Shown: positions 55,991 to 64,000 of the stretch, in pieces
How positions within the stretch are numbered: position 1 is the stretch's first letter
Layout of the letters: the number at the start of each line of letters is the position of its first letter
Source of the DNA: Rattus norvegicus
Lineage: Eukaryota > Chordata > Mammalia > Rodentia > Muridae
Assembly: GCF_036323735.1 (NCBI RefSeq)
Contig: NC_086031.1
Coordinates: 33,305,225-33,369,224 of the forward strand
Reading direction: 5' to 3'
Length of the DNA stretch: 64,000 bases
Notes under the pieces: generated by a model
What the model saw: only the letters and a program-made list of their open reading frames with translations
The model's database searches: none
Told to the model about the DNA's origin: nothing
Made by a program: the position numbers and the translations under genes

Positions 55991-57544
55991 AATATAAATA
56001 CACAAAATATATAAATAATGGGGAAATAACAAAAATAAATCTCAAAAATATCTTTAAAACGCAAGGAGGCACAGATCACACTTGTCAAAGCATATCTATC
56101 AATTGTGTATGACCAAGAAGCAAAGCATACAGCTGTGCTTATCTTTGGCTTGCAGTGGGAAATCAGAAAAGCTCAGAAAAGAAGCATGATATTCCCAGAC
56201 ATGACCTTTGACCTGAGAGGCAGGGATGAGTGAAGTGAGAGCACTTCTGTTGTCTGAGGCTCTAGGTAGGTATGAATAGTCAAAAGGACTCTAGTTTTTT
56301 TTTTTCCCCACAATATAATACCAAGGCTTCAAAGGACAAAAAAATGGAAGCAGATCCAAATATGGAAAAGATCATGGAAATCTGCTAATGTAAGAGGCTC
56401 ATTCTGTATCATCAGTTTTATAACCTAAAATTCAAACTGACTGCGATAAAAGTTTTATAAATGATTGATGTTTTGGGCTACTGAACACATTTTGCATTTC
56501 TCAATATTTTTGTAACACACAGCACAAAAGACTTCAATGTATAGAAAATAGATCTGAAAGTTGTAAAAACAGTATAATTTTTCTAATTGACTAACAGCTC
56601 ATGGCATGACTTCACTTTGCACGGCCTTCTTTAAAGTTCTGCACTACTGCATTAAGGACTGCCTGAATACTGAGAAAATCACTCAGTAATTAAGATAAAG
56701 GAGAGAGAAGAAACAGAAATAGGAATAAAAAGTCCTATGAAAACTTAGGAGCCAAATAAGCATGAAGGTGGCAGGCCAGGCAGTGAAGCAATGCTATGGC
56801 AAAGGGAAGGAGTTTATTACAAACAATTATTTCATCATTCTCAGCAAGGCAGTGTGCCTAGTGGAAAGGACACTGCTACTGCTGTAAGGTTAAGTTCATC
56901 ATCCACTGCTTATGAAATGTGTGATTTTAGACAGCCAACACCCTGAAAATGCAACAAGAACTTATCCTGATTTATCATCTAGAGTTGTGAAAATAAAAAT
57001 GAGTTAATTCAATAAAATGTTTTAAAATCTTAAATATTCAAATGTCAGCCTTTATCTATTATTTGTGGCTTTTGTGGCTATATTTTATTGAAGTAGATGG
57101 CAAATATTTATATGGTTGTTATGTAGGGAAAAGCACCTATGTACCAGTTTGATTCTACACTTTTATAAATGTATGTTTAGGATTCCAGCAATGAAGTAAA
57201 ATGGTTGCTAAAGTACTGGGAGAAATGCTAGTTCAGCAGAATGTGCTGTCTACTACATTACTCTTGGGTAGGTAGTATGGAGGCAGAAAAGAAGAAGTGG
57301 TCTGTGTATGAGGGACACGAGTCCTCTATGAATCTTATACTATACCCATCAGCACTGATGGGAACTTGCTCGTATTTAACCTGTCTTTTGTCAGATATAA
57401 AATTTTATTTGCGTTTCTTTTTGATCTGAAACCCTAGACATTGGACAAATTTTCTAAGGAACAGACATTGATTATAAGATTTCTGTTTGTAAAGAAAATG
57501 ATGTTTTTAATGTGAATTATCCATTTCTGAGGTACCCAAAACAT

Positions 57545-57690
57545 ACACACACACAAAGCCCTGGCACTGAGACACAGCCCTCAGCAGGCTGAGCAGGAGG
57601 GTCTCTAGACCCAGCCAGCTTCAGTCCACTTAGAGTGACTTCCAGGACAACTCGGGCTAAACACAGAAACCCTGTCTCAGAAAACCAACA
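57545..57690 (+). repeat. B1 SINE, diverged
   Basis: It contains 'agccctggcactgagacacagccctcagcagg', 'ccaggacaactcgggctaaacacagaaaccctgtctcag' and an A-rich end. Confidence 0.65.
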
Positions 57691-58182
57691 AGACAAATAA
57701 CCACAAAACTATTTCCTCTAATCATCTTTTTTTAAAAAGGTCACAACATGGAAGACTGTGGTGGTATCTCTATTAATGAGGTAATTTACAAATGACAATC
57801 TATCGATTCAATATGTTCAACAATGTTCTATAGCTTCAACATGTTCTAAATTCTATCGATATTTTTATAGCATAGTTCTACTCAACAGAAGGGAGCACGT
57901 GACCAGCAATAGCTTATAGGATTTCAGTGTCATAATTCAGATAACTAAATAGGAAGAAAAAGAAACATACCAGTAATACCATTTCTCAGAAGAAACACTG
58001 TTAATATTTTAGCATGCTACCAGATAACAACAATTAAAATTAATGATGACCAAAAATTCATTACCAGAGAAGCTTAATAATGAATAACTCCTTATTATAA
58101 TGTTTTTAGCATGTGCATATTAGAATTTAAAAGTGATCCTGTATCATTCCCATTTAAAGTAATTTTAAAACAGAAAGTATTG

Positions 58183-58330
58183 CAACCCAGGCAGTAGCAG
58201 CACAGGCCTTTAAGCCCAGGACTCAGAAGGCAGAGGCAGGTGGCTCTCTGAGAGTTCAACTGTGGTCTACTGAGAAAGTTTCAGGACAGTTAAGGCTACA
58301 CAGAGAAAGCCTGTCTCAAACTCCACTCAC
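58183..58330 (+). repeat. B1 SINE
   Basis: It contains 'gcacaggcctttaagcccaggactc', 'gaaggcagaggcaggtggctctctgag' and 'caggacagttaaggctacacagagaaagcctgtctcaaac'. The tail has CCCA/CTCA units that echo the large array in Epb41l5. Confidence 0.88.
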
Positions 58331-58649
58331 CCACTCACCCACTCACCTCAAAAGAAAAAAAAAGTAGGCAAATAATGAATTGCAGTAAATAAAACAGCAA
58401 ATAGCAACAACAAAAATCTCAAAAAACTCCACCTTCATCTACACTTGTTGAATAAAGAGGCTTTTTTTTTTTAACAACAGTACTCTTTAGCACTGCAGGA
58501 ACACTCAGAGTAATAACTTCTTTCTAAGATGTAATTCAATTAAAATTTATCTTTTCCTGCAACTTATGAAACGACATTTAACATTTATATTTAACATTTG
58601 ACAAGTTGAAATTTAATGCTTTTCTTCCTTTAAGCAAACAAAATGCTTT

Positions 58650-59215
58650 GTTTTTATTTTATATGTTTAGGTGTTGACTGCACATAAGTATATAACCCAC
58701 AAAAATGACTGATAACTTAGAGAGAGCATTGGGTTCCTTGGAACTGGAGTTACACATAGCTTTGTGCTACCATAATATGGGTTCTGAGAATTGGACAGAG
58801 GTCCTCTAGAAGAACAACCAGTGTTCTTACTTTTTAAGTATAGATTCTGGGGCAGAAGAAAAGGTTCAGTGGTTAAGAGCACTGGTTGCTCCAGGACCAA
58901 GGGATCCAATGCCATATTCCAGTCTCCTCAGGAAATGGGCACACATGTAGTATACATAAATACAGGAAGGCAAAACACTCATACACGACAAACTAATTTT
59001 TTTAAGTACATATGGGGTTGGAGAGCTGGCTTGGCAGTTAAGAGCATTTTGTTTTTGTAGAGGACTCGATTCTTAGGAGCCATATAGTGGCTCACAACTG
59101 CCCAACCTCGAGTCCCACGGGGATGCAGCACTATAGTCTGACCTCTGAGGGTCGCTCCCACACAGTCCACAGACATACGTGTACACAAACACTCATACAC
59201 ACAGACACATTTGAC
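58650..59215. repeat. Cluster of B2/B3-type SINE fragments
   Basis: Three fragments by eye: a reverse element at about 58650-58815 ('..gaactggagttacacatagc', 'agaagaacaaccagtgttc'), a plus-strand one at about 58855-58985 ('gttcagtggttaagagcactggttgctcc') and another at about 59008-59215 ('gttggagagctggcttggcagttaagagc', 'gctcacaactgccc'). Confidence 0.65.
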
Positions 59216-59234
59216 AGAGTATAGTTAGGTTTTG

Positions 59235-59375
59235 GGGTTTGTTGCTGCTGTTTGTAGCTCCAGTTGGTCTAGAACTCTCTTTTGCAGACCAGGCTAGGCT
59301 TGAACTCAGAGATCTGCCTGGTTCTGCTTCCTGATTGCTGGGATTAAAGGCAGGTAACCATCACACCTGTCCTTT
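59235..59375 (-). repeat. B1 SINE
   Basis: A reverse-oriented B1: 'ccagttggtctagaactctcttttgcagaccaggc', 'gaactcagagatctgcctggttctgcttcc' and 'gctgggattaaaggcagg'. It ends about 55 bp from a Ptpn4 exon. Confidence 0.88.
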
Positions 59376-59429
59376 AAAGTATATATTCTTAGAAACAGTA
59401 TTTTTTAGATAAAATTTGGGATAACTTAC

Positions 59430-59486
59430 AGGTGTTCCTGGTGCTACCCGGGACACAATTACAGGCATCTTCTGATCATACCCTCC
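59430..59486 (-). CDS. Ptpn4: Ptpn4 exon, PDZ domain (residues 534-552)
   Basis: It encodes GGYDQKMPVIVSRVAPGTP, 19 codons. The leading GG completes the carboxylate-binding loop RFGFNVKGG that starts in the previous exon, and PVIVSRVAPGTP is the PDZ beta-C strand region. Acceptor TTTCCAG, donor GTAAGT, both phase 0. Confidence 0.97.
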
Positions 59487-59574
59487 CTGGAAAATAGGAA
59501 AATAAAAAGTCAAATACTACCAAACTAAGAACATCTTAATATAAAAACTAAATACAACATATATTCGGGATTAC

Positions 59575-59658
59575 CTTTACATTGAATCCAAACCTTCCAT
59601 TCTCATCAGGTTTCATTTTGATTAGAACAAGGTTATCATGTGGAATGCCACCATTAGG
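59575..59658 (-). CDS. Ptpn4: Ptpn4 exon, start of PDZ domain (residues 506-533)
   Basis: It encodes PNGGIPHDNLVLIKMKPDEN and GRFGFNVK, 28 codons. It begins the PDZ domain with beta-A/B and the carboxylate-binding loop GFNVK. The acceptor is TTTTCAAG and the donor GTAATC, a non-consensus position +5. Lys for Arg in LIKMKP differs from human as I recall it. Confidence 0.96.
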
Positions 59659-61066
59659 CTTGAAAAGACAAAAGTAAATTTGAGAATATGAACACATTAT
59701 ATAATTCATCTGCTTGTGTGATCTATGTATGGAGAGTTGATACCCTAAGCAGGTGTTGGCTGTGAGGAGAACAGTCTCTTGGCCTAATAACTGGCATGCC
59801 ATTCTCTCATTTCTCCCTCCATTGTAGTAGAACAACACTGGCAAGCGGCAAAGGGAGATGGTGATCTCCTTTCCCTCTAAATCTGTGTAATACCACTCAG
59901 GGTTTACACCCACCATTCCATAACGAAGCTAACAACAAGAAATATTTTCCCATGACTAAATCCAGTATTCTGTCTCAATCCTGGTCTTACCTGAACGTTC
60001 TGTAGCACTGGACAAAGTGCTCCCTTTCCACTGGGCTTCTTTATCATACGATGTGGCCTACTTTTCCTTCTACCTTTTTGCTGCATATTCTCAGTCTCCC
60101 TTCATCTCTCTTATTCGTACAATTTGTTTCTATGGCCTTTATTTGGATAGCTACATATATTTCTGGATGATTCCCTTTATTGTGTTTTTAAAAATATATA
60201 CCTTCTATCATGAAAGTACAAGTTCAGTAACCATAAATATATCCAGGTATAAGACACACATAAACATTACCATAGAGTTAGTATAAAAGTTGCCATCTTT
60301 GGCAAAAATTCTGATCTCCTTTGATTAAACCAATTGTAGTGGAACAGTATACATGAGAAAACAGAATGCGTTCAACTTTTGGTAATGGGAGAAACTCTGA
60401 GGAAATAAACGAAAAGGCAGGGAGTACAGTAATCACTGGAGACCTTCAACACCAGGTGCTGATGCGTCTTATGGACTTTCCCCTTTACATCTTATTTCAT
60501 TTTCCAGTGTTCCTTTAAATTTCCTGAAACATATCTGCCTGTGACTATGCTTGCATTTTTAGGAACACGGTGTATTCTAATGATAAGCTGATAACCTCAC
60601 TTGTGGTTTACAATTGTCTTAAGAAAGCAATAAGATTGAAAAGCCGTTAGGATTTTAACAATCATTTTATTATATAAAGCATATTCAATATAAGCAAAAG
60701 TTATTATTTTATAAAATATAGACTGAACATATAGCATTACAATCTGTACTCAATTTAAAATTTTTAGGAATATCTCTATATTAAGATATTACATAGTAAA
60801 TTATTTACTGAATTATTAGCACTTCATCTAAAAACATATGTTTATTATGTATACTACATTTACACCAATTTGTTAAGACATTAACTCTTAAAGCAATGGG
60901 GACCTTACAAATGAAAAAAAAAAGGTAACACCAAAATGGTATAAATCATGGTTAAAGAATCAGAAGAAAAAGACAAAGTATTATAATTTACTACTGAAAC
61001 ATGCTACAGTTGAATAGAAATTAAAATGGATTCAGAATTTTAAAAGTTCAAAGCAAAGCTACTTAC
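59659..61066 (-). other. Ptpn4: Ptpn4 intron
   Basis: 1.4 kb, phase 0. AT-rich, without recognised SINE or exon. Confidence 0.8.
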
Positions 61067-61226
61067 AGTGGACTTTTCAGGGGAAGAGGGCACATCAAAG
61101 GATTCATTAGTATGGTTGACTAGATCTTGCTGAGAATGTGAAAAATGAATTTGGTTCCAACTGTTTTTCTTAGATTGTTTGGGTGGTAAAGCTGGAGGCT
61201 GCCCATCTTCAGGGGTCTCTTGTGAT
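61067..61226 (-). CDS. Ptpn4: Ptpn4 exon, linker between FERM and PDZ (residues 453-505)
   Basis: It encodes SQETPEDGQPPALPPKQSKK and continues to NESFDVPSSPEKST, after one base that completes the previous codon (phase 2 upstream border). It is a low-complexity, proline- and serine-rich linker with an ALPPKQSKK segment that resembles an SH3-binding motif. It is the least conserved exon in the window against my memory of the human protein (for example EDGQ for GDGK and SFDV for TFDI). Acceptor ACCTAG, donor GTAAGT, phase 0 downstream. Confidence 0.96.
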
Positions 61227-61404
61227 CTAGGTAAGAAAAGTGGTTAGAAGTAAATATTTTTCTGAATCATCTGATGGAAATACCTTATTCTAAATTAGGT
61301 AAAGCAACTAGATACCAACTATGTCTAATGTGTAGACTTTTAAGTGTTGTATTTACTTGGAAATGCATCTAATAAAGAATTTATCTTTAAAGTAGTAGAT
61401 CTGG

Positions 61405-61450
61405 TTTGTTTTTTGTTTGTTTGTTTTTTGTTTGTTTGTTTGTTTGTTTG
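61405..61450. repeat. (TTTG)n microsatellite
   Basis: About ten TTTG units with interruptions, next to an L1 3' end. Confidence 0.9.
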
Positions 61451-61454
61451 TAAA

Positions 61455-62510
61455 ATCTCAAACCAACAGTTATAGAATGGCTTAGAGATTCCTATGGAGA
61501 TATCTGTTACTTGGCTACAAGCTGAGGAGCAGCTTCCAGGTCATGGGACGGCTCCATGCAAGCTTCCAAAGGGAGAAGACAACCAGCAGCCTACCCAGCT
61601 AGAGCACCTATGAACAAGCAGCAGCAAGGCTGTAGTGGCACATCCACCTTAGTGCTGATGAATGCCCTCTAACTGCACTGAGGATCTACTCAACTGATAC
61701 AGGAAACCCAGGGACAGGGAACTCATGGACCTTGGAGAAGACCCTACAACCACTACTATGATAAACTAGCACCATACCTAAGAACACTCTACGGATGTCC
61801 TTATTCTCACCCATCATCAAGGAACTCTGCCCAACAGATGAAGACTATTACAGAAAACTTAACCAATCAAAATGCAGAGTTGTGGAACCTAACCTCAATG
61901 GATACATTTAAATAATAATTCCTGCATTTAAGGCTCAGGGAACATTGGAGAAGAGTGGGTAGAAAGAAGCAGAGAGGATCAAAGTGTGTCCTGTGAGACT
62001 GTATCTCCTAGTAAAATCAGAAACCTAACAAAGTCTCAGCAGCATGGTTATCTACACATGAGGTGAACAAGGACAACAGACATCCAAAGTAGGTGGAGGA
62101 AAGCTTTCAAGCACTGAACCTTTAAAAAACCTTATAATGGTTCTTTGTGAATCATACACTCAATTTTGTTTGGTTTGGTTTTTAACTGTACAAGGCCTGA
62201 ACTTTACCCAAAGAACTACGAAAAGCAAAGAGTAGGAGAAATACTCTTCCACAGAAGAATATACCAATTAGTTATCCAGTACCAAGTGGTCAGGCCAGCC
62301 TTGAAAGCACAGAAACCAGGAACAGAAAGTGCAGGCTATGAACAAACATACACACATGTATGTACATGTATGAATGCATTTAACAACAATTAATGAAAAA
62401 ATAGGCTAGGAATTCAGAAGAGAACAAGTAAAGGAGTATTGGAAGGTTTTTAGGGATGGCAGGGGAAATGGTGTACTTATAACGTCAAAAAGAAAAGGAA
62501 AAACCCTTAG
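61455..62510 (+). mobile_element. Rodent L1 (Lx type) 3' UTR
   Basis: The order of segments matches the rodent L1 3' UTR as I know it: '..catcatcaaggaactctgcccaacag'-like, 'caatcaaaatgcagagttgtggaacctaacc', 'ctgcatttaaggctcagggaacatt', 'gactgtatctcctagtaaaatcag', 'accaattagttatccagtaccaagtggtcagg', 'caacaattaatgaaaaaatagg'. No coding part is attached. Confidence 0.7.
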
Positions 62511-62859
62511 ATTTGGGTGTTGAACATAAAAAAACAAGAGATTAGAATATTGAAATAATCAGTGCGAAGAAAAAATTCATGGAATCCTGCCAGGTGTTAA
62601 GGCGAGAAAATAGCAATTTACAAGTATTAAAAAGCATAACCTTTAATTTATGGCAACAGGAATTGATAGCTAGGAATTCAGGAGTAATTTCAAGGTAGAA
62701 ATTATAACTTTTAAAAGCAAACAGTCTATTTCCACAAAGGTCAGAAGGGAGAACCAGTGGTTCAACTCCTATCCTACTATGCTAGCATCGATGAAAATCA
62801 TCTTGGGAGAAAGTCAGTTGGAACAGAATGTTTTTCCCATTTTTAAATGAGCATAGATT

Positions 62860-64000
62860 AATAACTGGATAAAACTGTTATGTCATTCTTATATAGACCA
62901 TGTATACTATGCACTTTTGTTGCATGTGATCGCCACTATTCTCTTCTGTCCTAACATCCTCCTTGCTGCCTTTGGTCCTGTTTCTCATCCTTTTAAATTT
63001 AGATTCCACCCACAGCAGAAAACTTAGTTTTCTGAGACTGGCTTATTTAACATCATGAACTCTAGTTCTATCCAAATCCCTGAAAACAACATGATTTCAT
63101 TTTTTCTATGTTTGAATAATAAATATTTCATTGTAACTATATTCTACATTTTCTTCACCCATTCTGATTGGCGGCTTGGCTGATCCATAATTTAGCAATT
63201 ATGTATACCCCCAGTAAAGGTGGCAAAGTACTTATCATTAGTGTAGGATGACTTCGATTCCCAGGAGTATTAAAGATGGATCATATTGATAGTTTTCATT
63301 TTTTTTTTAGGAGCATCTATTCTGACTTCTGTAGCCATTAACGGTGTACAAGGATTCTTTTTATGCAACCTTCAACATCACTGTTAACACTTATCCTTTG
63401 TTTGGTGGGTTTTGGTTTTGGAGACAGGGTTTCTTTCTCTGTGTAACTCTGGCTGTCCTGGAATTCGCTCTGTAGACCAGTCTGTCCTGCCTCTGCCTCC
63501 TGGGCGCCTGGGTTAAAGGTATGCAGCACCACACCTAGCTGTTTGCTGTTTTCTTATGATACCTATTCTGAGTGGGATAAAATCTCAATGGAGTTTTGGT
63601 TTGTAGTTCCCTGGTGGCTAAATATGTTGTTGAACATTTTTGTCATGTGTTTATCAGTCACTTTTATGCTATAAAAAAATTAAAGTAGCAACTTTATTTA
63701 AAGCAAGGAGCTAGGTTAGATGATGATCAAGAGTTAAAAAAGGCCACAAGTCAGGGTACTGGCAGGCCTGCACTTCTTTTTGAGAATTATTTGCTAGGTT
63801 TATCTGCCCACTCATTACTGGATTATTTATTCCTTTGTTTTTAAGTTGTTTGGGTTCCTTACGTGTTCGAAATGCTAATCTGTTCAATAAATACCTGCAA
63901 AGATTTTCCTCCTACCCTGTAGACTGTCTCTCTTTACTCTGAAAATTGTTTCATTTGTTGTATAGACCTCATAATTTGATGCAATTCCATGTGTCAATTT
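62860..64000 (-). mobile_element. Old L1 3' part, interrupted by B1
   Basis: The plus strand reads as antisense L1: 'gactggcttatttaacatcatgaactctagttc', 'tatattctacattttcttcacccattctgattggcg', then after a B1 'taaaatctcaatggagttttggtttgtagttccctg' and 'gttgttgaacatttttgtcatgtg'. It is diverged and runs past the right edge. Confidence 0.65.
63390..63542 (-). repeat. B1 SINE inserted in L1
   Basis: A reverse-oriented B1: 'ggagacagggtttctttctctgtgtaactctggctgtcctgg', 'ctctgtagaccagtctgtcctgcctctgcctcc', 'cagcaccacacctagct'. Confidence 0.92.

Larger units (their letters stand above)
55069..59429 (-). other. Ptpn4: Ptpn4 intron
   Basis: 4.4 kb, phase 0, within the PDZ coding region. It carries a B4-type SINE with a (CT)n tract, B2 and B1 elements (listed), and B2/B3-type SINEs near 58.65-59.2 kb. 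56000-57500 is unique AT-rich sequence without a recognised feature. Confidence 0.8.
19585..64000 (-). other. Ptpn4: Ptpn4 gene, 3' part (partial)
   Basis: This is the protein tyrosine phosphatase non-receptor type 4 gene (PTPMEG). The protein is a cytosolic, membrane-associated phosphatase of the band 4.1 family, with FERM, PDZ and PTP domains (family knowledge). Eleven minus-strand exons in order 61067-61226 to 26920-27006 encode about 474 residues that match my memory of human PTPN4 residues 453-926 almost throughout. All borders are GT-AG and all phases join correctly. The first half of the gene, with the FERM domain, is beyond the right edge. The left end rests on a polyadenylation signal and is approximate. 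Confidence 0.96.
61227..64000 (-). other. Ptpn4: Ptpn4 intron (part)
   Basis: The intron upstream of the linker exon, running past the right edge. It is mostly L1: a TTTG run, an Lx-type L1 3' end and a second L1 in the opposite orientation interrupted by a B1. No exon is recognised. Confidence 0.8.

Noticed and set aside
59548..59916. 122-codon minus-strand frame before the PDZ exon
   Set aside because: Only its downstream end (59575-59658) is real Ptpn4 exon; the rest is the upstream intron read through, with a clear acceptor between them.

Overview
This is mammalian, almost certainly rodent and probably rat, nuclear DNA. It is intron-rich and AT-rich, with many B1 and B2/B3/B4-type SINEs, two ID (BC1-derived) elements, L1 fragments and long microsatellites. 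Coding sequence occurs only as short exons with GT-AG borders on the minus strand. The species call rests on SINE content; no species-specific marker was tested.

Two protein-coding genes are recognised, both transcribed right to left. The right-hand three quarters (about 19.6 to 64 kb) is the 3' part of Ptpn4, the FERM-PDZ-PTP tyrosine phosphatase. Eleven exons encode about residues 453-926 (human numbering from memory): the end of the linker, the whole PDZ domain, the whole phosphatase domain and the stop. A repeat-poor tract of about 7.3 kb follows the stop and is best read as a long 3' UTR. The exons carrying the FERM domain lie beyond the right edge. The left quarter (1 to about 15.9 kb) is the 5' part of Epb41l5: a CpG-island promoter with a probable non-coding first exon, exon 2 with the start codon, and exon 3, together encoding residues 1-95. 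The rest of that gene lies beyond the left edge. The tail-to-head order Ptpn4 then Epb41l5 agrees with the human 2q14.2 arrangement. Both proteins carry FERM domains.

Layout: 1-692 Epb41l5 intron 3; 693-797 exon 3; 798-10793 intron 2, with a 1 kb tetranucleotide array at 5.74-6.77 kb and a perfect 176-bp tandem duplication at 7.7-8.0 kb; 10794-10975 exon 2; 10976-15731 intron 1, repeat-poor; 15290-16010 CpG island; 16.0-19.6 kb intergenic; 19.6-26.9 kb Ptpn4 3' UTR; 26.9-61.2 kb Ptpn4 coding exons and introns. The introns hold a degenerate plus-strand L1 (30.2-34.2 kb), a minus-strand L1 (37.5-39.5 kb) and an ERVL-like LTR element nested in a B2 (43.37-45.78 kb). The region 61.4-64 kb holds further L1 sequence.

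I found no operon, CRISPR array, phage or other unusual gene system. The long open frames that are not exons are explained by simple repeats, CpG-island composition or transposable elements. The more interesting observations are structural: an array that on the Epb41l5 sense strand is a run of tandem 5'-splice-site-like words; an LTR element with a perfect tRNA-Leu(UAA) primer site; an ID insertion 48 bp upstream of a Ptpn4 3' splice site; and two Pumilio-type motifs in the distal Ptpn4 3' UTR.
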